A stretch of 46,544 bases of DNA from DASRCB01 sp035653295 (GCA_035653295.1 DASRCB010000041.1:1-46544), one strand, 5' to 3'. Positions 7,275-16,628 are shown, counted from the first letter of the stretch. Translations and numbers: made by a program. The notes: generated by a model not told the origin, from the letters alone.

Positions 7275-9362
7275 TTGTGTTTCCTCTGCCTGGCGCTGGC
7301 CGCTGCCGCGCTGGGCGCCGACGCCCCGCCGCCGGGCGTGATTTTCTCAACCAGCATCGCCGGTTCCTTGAACTCCGGCGCCGGGGCGCTGGCGACTGAC
7401 GCCGCCGGCAACATATATCTTGCCGGTGCTACTACGAGCGGTGGAATGCAGGCCACGCCCGGAGCGTTTCAGCCGAACTTCGTTCTCTCGGGCTGTGTGA
7501 CCGCCGCGTCGCCCTATCATCCGTACATTTGCGCCGACGCGTACGTCGCGAAATTCGACGCGCAGGCGCATCTGACCTTTCTGACGTACCTCGGCGGGAC
7601 GGGCAACGACGTACCGTTGACTGTCGCAGCGGCGAGCGATGGCGCAGTCTACGTCGCCGGTTATACCGGTTCGCCGGACTTTCCTGCTGCCGGTCATGCG
7701 TGGAGCACACCGCACATTCCGCAGCCGCCGCAGCAGGCGGGCTTTATCGCCAAACTCTCCGGCGACGGCGCCCATCTGCTTTGGTCCACCCTGTTGAGCT
7801 CCATCCCGTGCATCTCGCCGAGCCCGGATGGAGGCGTGTTCGCCGTGGTCAGCGATCCATCGGTGAGCCCGGTGACCACCACGCTCAATCGGTTGGGCCC
7901 TGACGGCGCACTGCTGGCGACTCACTCGGTTCCCGCTTCGACATGCGCGGTTGCGGCAGAGCCGGATGGATCGGTAGCAATCGGCGGAAAGACAGACGGC
8001 AGCGATATCCAGGCAACGAGCGGCGCGTGGCAGAACTCGCTGGGCAGCACGTGGGATGGGTTCGTGGCGAAGCTTGACGGCGGGCTCACGCGTTACCTGT
8101 GGGTCACCTTCGTGGGTGGGGAGGGCAGCGACCAGGTGGACAATTTGGCGGTCGATCCGTCGGGCAACATCTGGGTTACGGGACAGACCGGGTCTGCGCA
8201 TTTTCCCGTGCTGGCCAATGCGTGGCAGAGCCAGCCCCACTTTCCCCCGCGCAGCAACGATTCCCCGCCGCCGTACGATGTCTATGGCGGTTTTCTTGTA
8301 CACCTGTCCGCCGATGGCGCAAAGGCATTGGCATCCACTTATCTTCCCGGTAAGCCCGGGACTCTGGCCACCGATGCCGCCGGCGACGCCGTGCTCAGCG
8401 TTATCCAGCAGTACGGGTTTCAGGCCACGCCCGGCTCGGAGTGGCCATGCCGGCAAGGTTCGGGGTTCTTGTTCTCCACCTCCGGCCTGCTAAAGCTGGA
8501 CGCGGGCGGGCAGCATCTGCTGTGGGCAACCTGGAGCGGTCCGTACGTTGCCGACGGAGCGGTCACCGCGGATGCCCAGGGAAGAGTCCTCACGGCCGGC
8601 CCGGCCAGCGATGGCCTGGTGATGGTCACCAGGCTGGCAACCCCGGCGCCCACGCCGACTCTGGTGTTGGCCTGCATCAATCAATCGGGCTTCCCGTATG
8701 TCGCCGGGCCCGTTGCACCGGGCGAGATTTTGTCGATTTACGGCGCCGGGTATGGACCCCAGGCGGGCGTTTCCGCTGAGATCGCCGGCGGCAGGATCGG
8801 CACGCAGCTGGGTGGCGTACAGGTTTTGATGAATGGAACGCCCGCGCCACTTCTCTATGTTTCGGCGTCGCAGATCAACCTGGTTGCCCCATTCGAGATC
8901 AGCGGATCGACGACGGCAACGGTGAAGATCGTGACCACCACGAGCGCGTCGCAGCAGGTCGACGTCCCTGTCGTGCCGGCCGCGCCCGAAATCTTTCTGG
9001 GAAGTTCCGGATCAGCCGCGATCCTGAACCAGGACCTGACGGTGAATGGGCCAGAGAACCCAGCGCACGCCAACGACATCGTGGCCATGTTCGTCTCCGG
9101 CGCCGGCGCCATGACCCCGGCTGCCTCGGATGGCGATATTCCGCTGACGGCAAAACGCAAACCGATTCTGCCTGTGAAGGTGCAGGTTCAGACCGATACG
9201 GTTGTGAACACCGACGCACAGCTGACGTACGCAGGAGAAGCGCCGACACTGGTCTCCGGCGCGGTGCAGATCAATTTTCGCGTGCCCGCCTCGAACGATA
9301 ATCTGATTTTACTGACCATCGGCGATGAGGGGCCGATTGAGGCTGGAATTTACGTTCAGTAA
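7275..9362 (+). CDS. Secreted SBBP-repeat beta-propeller protein with Solibacter C-terminal domain (TIGR03437-like)
   Basis: About 695 aa. After a short signal peptide (ending ALGADA) come SBBP-type propeller blades with the recurring Y-L-G-G-T-G-N-D / V-A-G-Y-T-G-S-x-x-F-P pattern (about residues 90-140 and 275-320). From about residue 470 the C-terminal third has the pattern of the Solibacter-specific domain: P-G-E-I-L-S-I-Y-G-x-G-Y-G-P, then VQVLMNGTPAPLLYVSASQINLVAPF. Role unknown; such proteins are surface or secreted. Start: TTG 7275 has AGGAGG at 7257-7262, but an in-frame CTG at 7269 is only 6 nt from that SD and adds the Lys a signal peptide needs (LKLCFLCL), so CTG may be the real start. 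The gene lies between two 23-bp direct repeats. Confidence 0.85.
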   Translation: MCFLCLALAAAALGADAPPPGVIFSTSIAGSLNSGAGALATDAAGNIYLAGATTSGGMQATPGAFQPNFVLSGCVTAASPYHPYICADAYVAKFDAQAHLTFLTYLGGTGNDVPLTVAAASDGAVYVAGYTGSPDFPAAGHAWSTPHIPQPPQQAGFIAKLSGDGAHLLWSTLLSSIPCISPSPDGGVFAVVSDPSVSPVTTTLNRLGPDGALLATHSVPASTCAVAAEPDGSVAIGGKTDGSDIQATSGAWQNSLGSTWDGFVAKLDGGLTRYLWVTFVGGEGSDQVDNLAVDPSGNIWVTGQTGSAHFPVLANAWQSQPHFPPRSNDSPPPYDVYGGFLVHLSADGAKALASTYLPGKPGTLATDAAGDAVLSVIQQYGFQATPGSEWPCRQGSGFLFSTSGLLKLDAGGQHLLWATWSGPYVADGAVTADAQGRVLTAGPASDGLVMVTRLATPAPTPTLVLACINQSGFPYVAGPVAPGEILSIYGAGYGPQAGVSAEIAGGRIGTQLGGVQVLMNGTPAPLLYVSASQINLVAPFEISGSTTATVKIVTTTSASQQVDVPVVPAAPEIFLGSSGSAAILNQDLTVNGPENPAHANDIVAMFVSGAGAMTPAASDGDIPLTAKRKPILPVKVQVQTDTVVNTDAQLTYAGEAPTLVSGAVQINFRVPASNDNLILLTIGDEGPIEAGIYVQ

Positions 9363-9364
9363 GG

Positions 9365-9387
9365 CGGCGCCTGGACTGACGATTGCG
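9365..9387. repeat. Right copy of the 23-bp direct repeat
   Basis: It starts two bases after the stop of the SBBP/TIGR03437 gene and matches 7136-7158 at 22 of 23 positions. The two copies enclose about 2.2 kb containing exactly one complete gene. No gene end or hairpin explains the identity. Confidence 0.85.
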
Positions 9388-9412
9388 ACGGCTGCTGGCG
9401 TGGACCGATCGC

Positions 9413-11563
9413 TTACTGCATGACCACAATGGGCGCCTGCCAAAAGGCGGCTTTCCGGCCATCCGGGTCGAGCACCGTTACCTGGCAGTCGTACTCGCCG
9501 GGCGTGAGGTTCTCAAGCGGCAGGTCGAAGTCGATGGCCGCCGTATTCAGTCGTGGATTTAACGCGCCAGTCACTTCGATCGGAGGGGTTTCGAACGCCT
9601 TTTTGCGTTCCCGATACAGACTAACGAAAGCCGCCAGCGGCTCGAATCGCGGCACGCCTTGCTCGTATGCCTGCAGATAGACGTACAGGTGCTGGTGAGT
9701 CGCGAACACGCGCGTCACGCTGGGGATGAGCTTCTGGCCGTTCCGCACCAGAGGGTTCGAGGTTTCGCCGCGATCTTTGGCCTTTACGGCGTTGTACAGG
9801 GCTTCGCTCAGCGGCGCGCGCTGGCTGCTCAGGACCACCGAACTGATGGGCAGCCGTTTATCTTCCTTGTTGAGATTCGGGATCAGGAACGAGGTTTGGA
9901 ACGTGCCGATCCGGCCGGTTTCGTCATCACGCGCGAGGAACTTGATGGTGTACCTGCCGGGGAGCAGCGTAAATCCGAAGTCGTATTCGACGGGCCGCTT
10001 CGCCAGCTCCGCCGCGGTGGCGTCGGTCAGTTTGATATTGACCTTGTCGCGCACGTTGCTGATGGTCGTGCCGTAGTTATCTTTGATCTCGCCTATGAAG
10101 TCGATCAGCGTGCGGTCGGCGCCGCCACGCCGCGCGAGCGCCAGCTCGCGGCCGGGGATCTTCACCACGATGGGGACGAAATACTCCGCACGATTGAGCT
10201 GAAAGTAATCGACTTCCATGGCGATGGTGAGTTCGGTAATTGGATCGGGCAGCATCAGCGCGTCTTCCAGTTGCCGCTCCTTATCGGCGGCGCTGAACCT
10301 GTTGAAGCGCTTGCCGGCGAAGTAGCCATGGCGGTAGTCCAGAGTCGCCGAAAGATCGCGATTCAGCGCGATCCTGATGCGGCGGAACCTGCCATCCTGA
10401 GCTGCATTCGTGGTGTAGTAACCAATGATGTAGTAGCTGGAGATGGCCTGTTGCGCCCGCCGTATGCCCTCGGCAAGGTCGTTATAGTCGAGCAGCGCCT
10501 TGCCGCCGGTATCCGACGCCAGCGCATACAGTGTGTCCTGCGATTGCTGGAAGTGCGTCGTTGTTCCCAGCATGGCTGTCCCGGAATACATTCCGACGCC
10601 ACCCGGCGATCCGTGGGTCGCATCCCCGAGCGGCGCCTGCGCGCTGAGGCCGCGCGCGTCGATGGGCCAGAAGGTGACGCCGGCGCGAATTGCGGTGTTG
10701 ATGGTGGCATGAAGCTGCGCCTGGTTATCCATGCCGTTCAGCCGCAGGCCGCCTGCGAAATAGATGAGCGACTTCTTTTCACTGAGCTGGCCGAGCATCT
10801 TCGCGGCGGTCTGAAGGGCGGAGAGCTGCCGGTCGGTGTTGAAGATATTGAACTCGCTGTCGTCCTGCCCGAAAGCGGCGCCGACGTCGGGCGTGGCTGC
10901 GTCCGCGGTCGATTCGTCGAGCCCGCCGCTTTCGCCGACGACCATCGTTTGGAGGATACTCAGCAGCCGGTCGCGATCAGCGGTGAAGTCCTGCAGCACG
11001 TCCACGGAACCGCCCTCGTAGCGAAGGATCGCCATCATATCCGCCGCGGTCATCTCGGTCCGTACGAACTTCTCGGCCGCGTGCAATGCCCGGAGCTGGT
11101 CGGCGGGCGGCATCGCCGTCATGTCGAAATAGAGCGCAAGCAGCCGCCGATCCTGGTAGCGAGTTTTGCCCGGCGTTTCCGACGTGATTCGAGTGCGCCC
11201 GAGTGTCTCGTACACGTGAACGCGTTCTGGCCCCGAGCGCGCCGAGGGCAGAGGAGCGGCCGGCAGCTTCTGATATTCGAAGAAGCGGATGGACTGAGGC
11301 GAGCCATTCTCGGTAACCGTGAAGTCCTGTGCCGTCAGCCCCTCGATGGGATGGCCCTGCTTGTCGGTCACGGAGACGGTCTCGATGACGAGCTGCGTGC
11401 TGGAGCTGAAGCTCGCTTTGTCGCCGTCGTCCGGCGCATTGTTGCCGATCTGCTGGGCAACCATTGCTCCCGCCGCAAAAACCACAAACAGGGCTTTCCA
11501 CAGCAGGCCTTGGGCCTGTCCGTGCGGGCCAAAGGCCCACACCACAGATCGGCGGAAGGTCAT
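9413..11563 (-). CDS. VWFA-related acidobacterial secreted protein (TIGR03436-like)
   Basis: 716 aa. The N-terminus carries a hydrophobic signal segment (about residues 22-37, ending MVAQQ). Then comes a domain that begins with the family's opening strand ('VSVTDKQGHPIEGLTAQDFTV' type, residues about 62-85), followed by a von Willebrand A-like region (about 140-380) with the metal-site position D-M-T-A-M replacing the usual D-x-S-x-S. Residues 400-716 are beta-rich and look like an added surface domain. Known for the family: common in Acidobacteria, function undescribed. It starts 2 nt after the stop of the TonB-receptor gene, so it is the last gene of a blaI-blaR-receptor-VWFA unit. Inference: an extracytoplasmic partner of that receptor. 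Confidence 0.85.
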   Translation of the reverse strand: MTFRRSVVWAFGPHGQAQGLLWKALFVVFAAGAMVAQQIGNNAPDDGDKASFSSSTQLVIETVSVTDKQGHPIEGLTAQDFTVTENGSPQSIRFFEYQKLPAAPLPSARSGPERVHVYETLGRTRITSETPGKTRYQDRRLLALYFDMTAMPPADQLRALHAAEKFVRTEMTAADMMAILRYEGGSVDVLQDFTADRDRLLSILQTMVVGESGGLDESTADAATPDVGAAFGQDDSEFNIFNTDRQLSALQTAAKMLGQLSEKKSLIYFAGGLRLNGMDNQAQLHATINTAIRAGVTFWPIDARGLSAQAPLGDATHGSPGGVGMYSGTAMLGTTTHFQQSQDTLYALASDTGGKALLDYNDLAEGIRRAQQAISSYYIIGYYTTNAAQDGRFRRIRIALNRDLSATLDYRHGYFAGKRFNRFSAADKERQLEDALMLPDPITELTIAMEVDYFQLNRAEYFVPIVVKIPGRELALARRGGADRTLIDFIGEIKDNYGTTISNVRDKVNIKLTDATAAELAKRPVEYDFGFTLLPGRYTIKFLARDDETGRIGTFQTSFLIPNLNKEDKRLPISSVVLSSQRAPLSEALYNAVKAKDRGETSNPLVRNGQKLIPSVTRVFATHQHLYVYLQAYEQGVPRFEPLAAFVSLYRERKKAFETPPIEVTGALNPRLNTAAIDFDLPLENLTPGEYDCQVTVLDPDGRKAAFWQAPIVVMQ

Positions 11564-11565
11564 GT

Positions 11566-14433
11566 TCAGAACCGCACCCGGAGCGTTGTCTGCAGGCTGC
11601 GCATGGCGTTGGCCGCGACGGGCAGCCCAAACTGCGCGTTATTGATGACGGTGTTCCAGGCCGTGAAGCTGACGTGATTCAGTGCATTGGTCGAATCGAC
11701 ACGCAGATCGAGATTCAGCCGGTCGCTGAGGCGAAACGTGCGTCCCAGCGAAGCGTTTAGCGAGAACTGCGCTGGTCCGGTAATGGTTCCGCGACCGGCG
11801 TTACCCCACTGACCCGGCGGCGGCGGGGCGTACAGATGCGCGCCAATGTACTCGGGCCGAATCGTGCCGGTGACCGCGGTTCCAGGAACCGGAGCGAGGT
11901 AAATCGGTGTTTCTGGCAAGCCCGTACCGGCGGCGATCTGAGTGGCAACGGTCCATTCCTTCAGGAGCGCGCCTTTCCAGCCGCTCATCAAGGCGCCGCC
12001 GCGCAGTCCCATTCCACTCGTGTACTGAATCTGAGCACTGAGCAAGTGCCGCTGGTCGAAGGTGGACGGCCCGCGCTCGGCGGAAAGATCGCGCCAGTTC
12101 TGGGCGATGGCGGGGGCCGCCGGGCCGCTGGCGCCGAATGCGACAGTCGCGCCGTTCTCGGGCGCATTCTGCGCTGTCGGCGGCTGCGTGCTCAGGACCG
12201 CTCCCTGACCGCCCAGCCAGGCGTCGTCATCCAGGGCCTTCGCGTATGTGTATTCGAGTGTCGCCGCCAGCCCGCTGTGCAGACGCCGGCGCAACTGGAT
12301 CTGCGCCGCCTCCCGCGTCGAGTTGCCGTTCGACGTGAGGTATACGAACCCAACCGGGCACGCAGGGCAAGGGTTGCCGGCGCCAGGCGGATACGTATTC
12401 GGCAGAAACTCCTGCGCGCCGCGGGTCCCCTTGACACCGATGTACGTGGCTGTGAGTTGCAACGACCACGGGAGATCCCGCTGCGCGCTGAACTGCCAGT
12501 TCTGCGCGTAACCGACGCGGAAATGGGGATCAACGGCGAAGGTGTTCGCAATCGGCGTATGCGGGGCGGGGAACGGATTTGCCAGGCTCAGTGGATTGTC
12601 CGCACTGTTCTGCAGGTTCACGGTCTTGGAAAATGGGGGCTGCTGCGCCATGTCAAGCGCGATGGTTTGATACACCGACGTGTCATAGTACACGCCGTAT
12701 CCGGCGCGCAGCACCAGCGACGAGCCGCCCACCGGCCGCCAGGCGACGCCGACTCGGGGCTCGAACCCGCTCCTGTCCGGGTGCAGCAGCGATGCAGGAT
12801 ATCGCGAATCGCCGGCCAGCACCGGCGCCGCGGCTGTGAATCCGGGGGCGATATCGAGATTGACCAGCCGGTCATACAGCTCGGTGATCGGCGCCCCATA
12901 TTCCCAACGCACGCCGGCGTTGACCGTCAGTTCCGGACTGACGCGCCAGTCGTCGTTGATGTACGCATCCCACACCGATTCCCGGAAATACTTATCGGCG
13001 TTGCCGAACGCAATCGAGCTTGCGTCCGGAATCCCTTGCAGGAAGTCGCCGAAATCGGACCCGGTAGCCGCGCCCGTGAACGTCAGCGTTCCGCGGGGAT
13101 CCTGCTGTGACAAATAATTGAACTCCTGCCGCCTGAAGTCGCCTCCGAAGGTGACGTTATGCTCGGCGCGATTCCACAGCACGGTTGCGGAGAAGCGGCT
13201 GGTCTGATTGCGATCGAACGATGCATTGGCGTCGGAGAGGCCGGCGGTGCCACTGGCGAATACCAGATTCGGCGGCCCCCACTCGCGCGGGTCCTGATCG
13301 TTCCCCGAAATGCCTGCACGTCCGGAGATGTTCGCGCGATCGGCAAACCAGGGCCTGACGTGAGTCGCCAGGCGGCTGAACTGATACCCGAGATTCATAA
13401 ACCACTGCTGACCGAGGCGGTGCTGCCAGTTCGCATTTCCGATCATGCCCAGCATGTCTGTCGTGTCCAGAAAACCGAAGAGGTTGGGATCGTCCATGCG
13501 CGTGCTCTGAAATCCGAACGCGCCGTAGATCTGATTGCGCGCATTGATGGTCTTGTCGAGGCGCGATTGCAGCGCATCCTGGTGCGTTGCGGTGCGGATC
13601 GGGACCTGGTAGTTGTAGCGCGCATCGCCGGTGAAGTTCGGAAGCGGGTAGAGGTTCAGCAGAGCGCGCGCCTGCGGGGTGATGCGGTCCTGTGGGATCA
13701 CTCCGCTGACGAGCATTCCGCTGCGTTGCGCCTCTGTGGGAACCAGACCCGGCAGGCTGTTGTCATTACTGGTGCGGGTCCATTGATAGCCCACGAAAAA
13801 GAACGGCCCATTGTGCAGCAGATGCGGAATGCGCAGCGGACCGCCGAGGCTCACCAGGCCGGTGAGGCGGTCGTACGCCGGCCGGGGCGTGTTTTGGCCG
13901 GTGAGCGAATACGGCCGGGCGTCGAGCGCGGAGTTATCGAGAATCATCCCGATGCCGCCCGTGTACAACCCTCTTCTGCCCGCGCGATTGTTGCCGAAGG
14001 AGGCGAGCTGTGCAAACGGCGAAGCCGCGCCGTTGACCGTGCTGCCGTTGATGAGCAGGCCTTCACTGGTGTCGCGCTCATGCACGACGGGCGCAGCCGC
14101 GGCGGCCACTGGCGCGGGCTGGATTATTGCCGCCCGAATCTGATCCAACGGAAGCATCTTCAATGCCCACTGATTCGCGGGCGCGTCCGGGGCCACGCTG
14201 ATTTCCTGCTTGGCCGGCGCGAACCCGGTCATTCGCACGTCGATGGTCCACGCTCCGTCGGCCAGGTCCGGGAAAGAATAGAGCCCCTGGCTATCGGTTA
14301 CGGTTTCGACACTGGCGCCGCCGCGCACCGCGGTAACGACGGCGCCGGGGACAGGTAAGCCATTGAATGTTACCTGTCCGCGATGCTCGGCCGCGAATGC
14401 GGAGAGTGCCAGAAGCGCAAGGGCCGCTCGCAT
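11566..14433 (-). CDS. Oar-like TonB-dependent outer-membrane receptor with N-terminal CarboxypepD_reg domain
   Basis: 955 aa. Signal peptide (1-16), then a carboxypeptidase regulatory-like beta-sandwich (about 18-95: VTFNGLPVPGAVVTA...GLYSFPDLADGAWTIDV). A short, weakly plug-like region follows, then a long beta-barrel with alternating aromatic residues (for example QWFMNLGYQFSRLATHVRP, SVWDAYINDDWRVSPELTVNAGVRWEYG), ending in ...TTLRVRF with the C-terminal Phe that outer-membrane proteins use for BamA recognition. Family knowledge: Oar/SusC-like receptors take up or bind polymers at the surface in Acidobacteria. The substrate is unknown. It is 18 bp downstream of the M56 protease gene and 2 nt upstream of the VWFA gene, which supports a single transcript under the BlaI-type repressor. 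Confidence 0.88.
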   Translation of the reverse strand: MRAALALLALSAFAAEHRGQVTFNGLPVPGAVVTAVRGGASVETVTDSQGLYSFPDLADGAWTIDVRMTGFAPAKQEISVAPDAPANQWALKMLPLDQIRAAIIQPAPVAAAAAPVVHERDTSEGLLINGSTVNGAASPFAQLASFGNNRAGRRGLYTGGIGMILDNSALDARPYSLTGQNTPRPAYDRLTGLVSLGGPLRIPHLLHNGPFFFVGYQWTRTSNDNSLPGLVPTEAQRSGMLVSGVIPQDRITPQARALLNLYPLPNFTGDARYNYQVPIRTATHQDALQSRLDKTINARNQIYGAFGFQSTRMDDPNLFGFLDTTDMLGMIGNANWQHRLGQQWFMNLGYQFSRLATHVRPWFADRANISGRAGISGNDQDPREWGPPNLVFASGTAGLSDANASFDRNQTSRFSATVLWNRAEHNVTFGGDFRRQEFNYLSQQDPRGTLTFTGAATGSDFGDFLQGIPDASSIAFGNADKYFRESVWDAYINDDWRVSPELTVNAGVRWEYGAPITELYDRLVNLDIAPGFTAAAPVLAGDSRYPASLLHPDRSGFEPRVGVAWRPVGGSSLVLRAGYGVYYDTSVYQTIALDMAQQPPFSKTVNLQNSADNPLSLANPFPAPHTPIANTFAVDPHFRVGYAQNWQFSAQRDLPWSLQLTATYIGVKGTRGAQEFLPNTYPPGAGNPCPACPVGFVYLTSNGNSTREAAQIQLRRRLHSGLAATLEYTYAKALDDDAWLGGQGAVLSTQPPTAQNAPENGATVAFGASGPAAPAIAQNWRDLSAERGPSTFDQRHLLSAQIQYTSGMGLRGGALMSGWKGALLKEWTVATQIAAGTGLPETPIYLAPVPGTAVTGTIRPEYIGAHLYAPPPPGQWGNAGRGTITGPAQFSLNASLGRTFRLSDRLNLDLRVDSTNALNHVSFTAWNTVINNAQFGLPVAANAMRSLQTTLRVRF

Positions 14434-14451
14434 CGCATCATCCGACAGCCG

Positions 14452-16242
14452 TCAGTTCTCTGAGGGTTGCTCGATACGCTCGATGACCAGCGTTTCGACA
14501 GGCCCTCTTTGGGACTCCAGCTTCAGGCCGAGTTGCTCCTGCACGGCGGTTACGAGCGATGGGCCGTTCGCGGGTGGCGGCGGCGGTTGCGGTGCTCCGG
14601 CGGGTCCGTGGAACATGGGCGCATCACTCGGATCCGGAGTCCATTCGAGGGTAAGGTCGTAGTTGCCCGTCAGCCCGGTCTTGTCCACGACGGTGCGGCC
14701 CATGACGCGCGAGAGTGCGTCCGCGAGGTGACTGATTGGCGCACCGGTCATCGTAATCTGTCCGGGCCGCATCATGACCATGCCGCGCGGCGGCGGGGCG
14801 GGCGCGGCCGGCGGTGGAGGCGGCGCATCCGGCGCGTCCGAACCGGAGGGCGGCGGAGGAGCAGCAGGAGGGGGCGAGGGTGGCAGAACCGCCTCTTCCG
14901 AAGCTTTCTTCAGCTTCGGACCGTTCTTCGCCACGACGAGGCCGTAAATGGGCATGTCCTTCGTGTCATGCTTCACGGCCAATTGGAAACGATCGGCGAG
15001 CAGCGACTGGACCATGGACATCATTCGCGCGCCGCGCTCCTCGAAACTGAGCTTCTGCATCTCCTGCTGCTGCGCATCGTCGAGTTTCGCGTCGACGTCG
15101 TACCGGTCCGACCTGATCCATGCCGGCCCGCCGGACACCTGATTCGGCTTGAGGCCGTATGCGAACTCGACCAGCATTTCAGGCGTGATGTTTGTCGCGG
15201 TGAACCTCCCGGGAGGCATGCGGATCCCGATTCTGCCATCGCCGGAATGATTCGGCTTGATGGTGGCGACCTCGAAGGAGAGCGGCGGGGCTGGAGGCTG
15301 CGACTGCGCGCGCGCGTTCATCAGGCCGAACAGGAGCGGGCCGGCGATGCTGGCGATGGCCGCCGAGGCCAGCAGTGTTTTTCTTATCAATCCGAGTTCT
15401 CCAATTCGCGGCGCGGTCATGATGCGTACGATTCGATGCTTCAGATCCGCGCCGGTTATCCCAGACACGCAGGTCAACGGCGACTCGACATAATACTGGC
15501 AGGTGCGCAGAATGCTCTCCGCATAAATTTCCGGCTCGCTGCCCAGGCGCAGCACTTCCTCGTCGCATGCGCGCTCTCGTTCTTCGATGAGATGCGCGCC
15601 AATCCACCACGCCAGCGGATGAAACCAGAACAGTGCTTCAACGGCCATGTGGATGGCGGCGGCGAGATTGTCGCGGCGGCGGATATGGCAGAACTCGTGG
15701 GCGAAGATCGCTTTCAGATGCGCGGACGACAGCCGGTCGGCGATGCCCTCCGGGAGCACCAGCACCGGCCGGAGAATACCAAAGACGCCGGGCTCCAGCA
15801 GCAACGGGGATGAGAGGACGGGCACGCCGCGCTCGAAGCCAAGCGGGGTGGCGCGCCGGAGCGCCGCGCGAATTTCGAGCCAGCGGCGCATCCACGAGAT
15901 GCCCACGCCGAGGCACCCGCAAATCCAGATCGCGATCAGAAGCTCGGGCAACAGGTTGAGCGTCGTGGCGGGCGCCGCCTGCGGCGGCTCAGGGAATGGC
16001 TGCACGATCTGCTGCACGACGGCGGTTACTTCCGGCCGCGCAATTGGCGTCAGGGCCGGTGACTGAAAGTAACTGCCGGCGGTGACGAACAACGAGAACG
16101 GAACCAGAAACTTCAGCGAAGCGACCAGCCAAAGCCGGTACCGCAGTCGCGCGGAGTTGTTGCGCAGCGCCATGGCGAGCAGCCCCGCCAGGGCGGCAAA
16201 TACCGTCGATTGCCAGAGATGGTTGACGAGACCGGAGATCAT
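14452..16242 (-). CDS. BlaR1-like M56 peptidase fused to a TIGR03435-like domain
   Basis: 596 aa. The N-terminal half is a membrane-embedded M56 metallopeptidase: helices at about 1-27, 36-56 and 97-118, then the zinc motif H-E-F-C-H (182-186) with downstream E-R-E-R-A-C-D-E-E as the third-ligand region, and a further helix near 290-310. In BlaR1/MecR1 the extracytoplasmic C-terminus is a penicillin sensor. Here it is instead a TIGR03435-type domain (about 320-596), interrupted by a Pro/Ala-rich insert (about 455-500). Inference: it senses something other than a beta-lactam and cleaves or displaces the partner repressor. ATG overlaps the stop of blaI (ATGA), so the pair is coupled. Confidence 0.88.
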   Translation of the reverse strand: MISGLVNHLWQSTVFAALAGLLAMALRNNSARLRYRLWLVASLKFLVPFSLFVTAGSYFQSPALTPIARPEVTAVVQQIVQPFPEPPQAAPATTLNLLPELLIAIWICGCLGVGISWMRRWLEIRAALRRATPLGFERGVPVLSSPLLLEPGVFGILRPVLVLPEGIADRLSSAHLKAIFAHEFCHIRRRDNLAAAIHMAVEALFWFHPLAWWIGAHLIEERERACDEEVLRLGSEPEIYAESILRTCQYYVESPLTCVSGITGADLKHRIVRIMTAPRIGELGLIRKTLLASAAIASIAGPLLFGLMNARAQSQPPAPPLSFEVATIKPNHSGDGRIGIRMPPGRFTATNITPEMLVEFAYGLKPNQVSGGPAWIRSDRYDVDAKLDDAQQQEMQKLSFEERGARMMSMVQSLLADRFQLAVKHDTKDMPIYGLVVAKNGPKLKKASEEAVLPPSPPPAAPPPPSGSDAPDAPPPPPAAPAPPPRGMVMMRPGQITMTGAPISHLADALSRVMGRTVVDKTGLTGNYDLTLEWTPDPSDAPMFHGPAGAPQPPPPPANGPSLVTAVQEQLGLKLESQRGPVETLVIERIEQPSEN

Positions 16243-16625
16243 CGCGACCCGCCCTCGTTCGCCAGACGGCGCAACGTCTTTTCCGCTTCCTGCACATCCT
16301 CGAGCGTGAGCTTGCCGGATTCGATCAGATGGGCCATTACCGGCTGCGGCCGGCCTCCAAAGAGCGACAACAGCTCATCGATTAACCGCCCCTGCGCTTT
16401 GTCCCGGGTAATCGCTGCTTCGAAGATGTGGAAATTTCCCACCTTACCCAGACGGCGCAGCGCCTTTTTGGTCTCGAGACGGTAGACCGTGGTTTGAATG
16501 GTTGTGTACGCGGGCCGGTTCTTTTCCGGAAAGGCCTCCTGGATCTCGCGGATGGAAGCTTTTTCCCGCGTCCACAGGACATCCATGATCTGCAGCTCGA
16601 GTTTGGTAAGACGGGGTTGCGCCAT
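16239..16625 (-). CDS. BlaI/MecI/CopY-family transcriptional repressor
   Basis: 128 aa, the standard size of the family. A winged helix-turn-helix fills residues 1-75: LTKLELQIMDVLWTREKASIREIQEAF, then RPAYTTIQTTVYRLETKKALRR, the classic recognition-helix region. The C-terminal part (80-128) is the dimerisation helix pair. It is coupled to the M56 protease gene by a 4-bp overlap, as in blaIR/mecIR pairs. Expected role: a dimer bound at its own promoter until proteolysis. The two GTCTACTATG repeats immediately upstream (16629-16659) are the likely operator. No beta-lactamase is in this unit; the genes controlled appear to be the TonB receptor and VWFA protein. Confidence 0.92.
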   Translation of the reverse strand: MAQPRLTKLELQIMDVLWTREKASIREIQEAFPEKNRPAYTTIQTTVYRLETKKALRRLGKVGNFHIFEAAITRDKAQGRLIDELLSLFGGRPQPVMAHLIESGKLTLEDVQEAEKTLRRLANEGGSR

Positions 16626-16628
16626 ATC

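Noticed and set aside
9659..11677. 672-aa plus-strand open frame
   Set aside because: Antisense to the VWFA gene; no recognisable motif, and the minus-strand product has clear family features.
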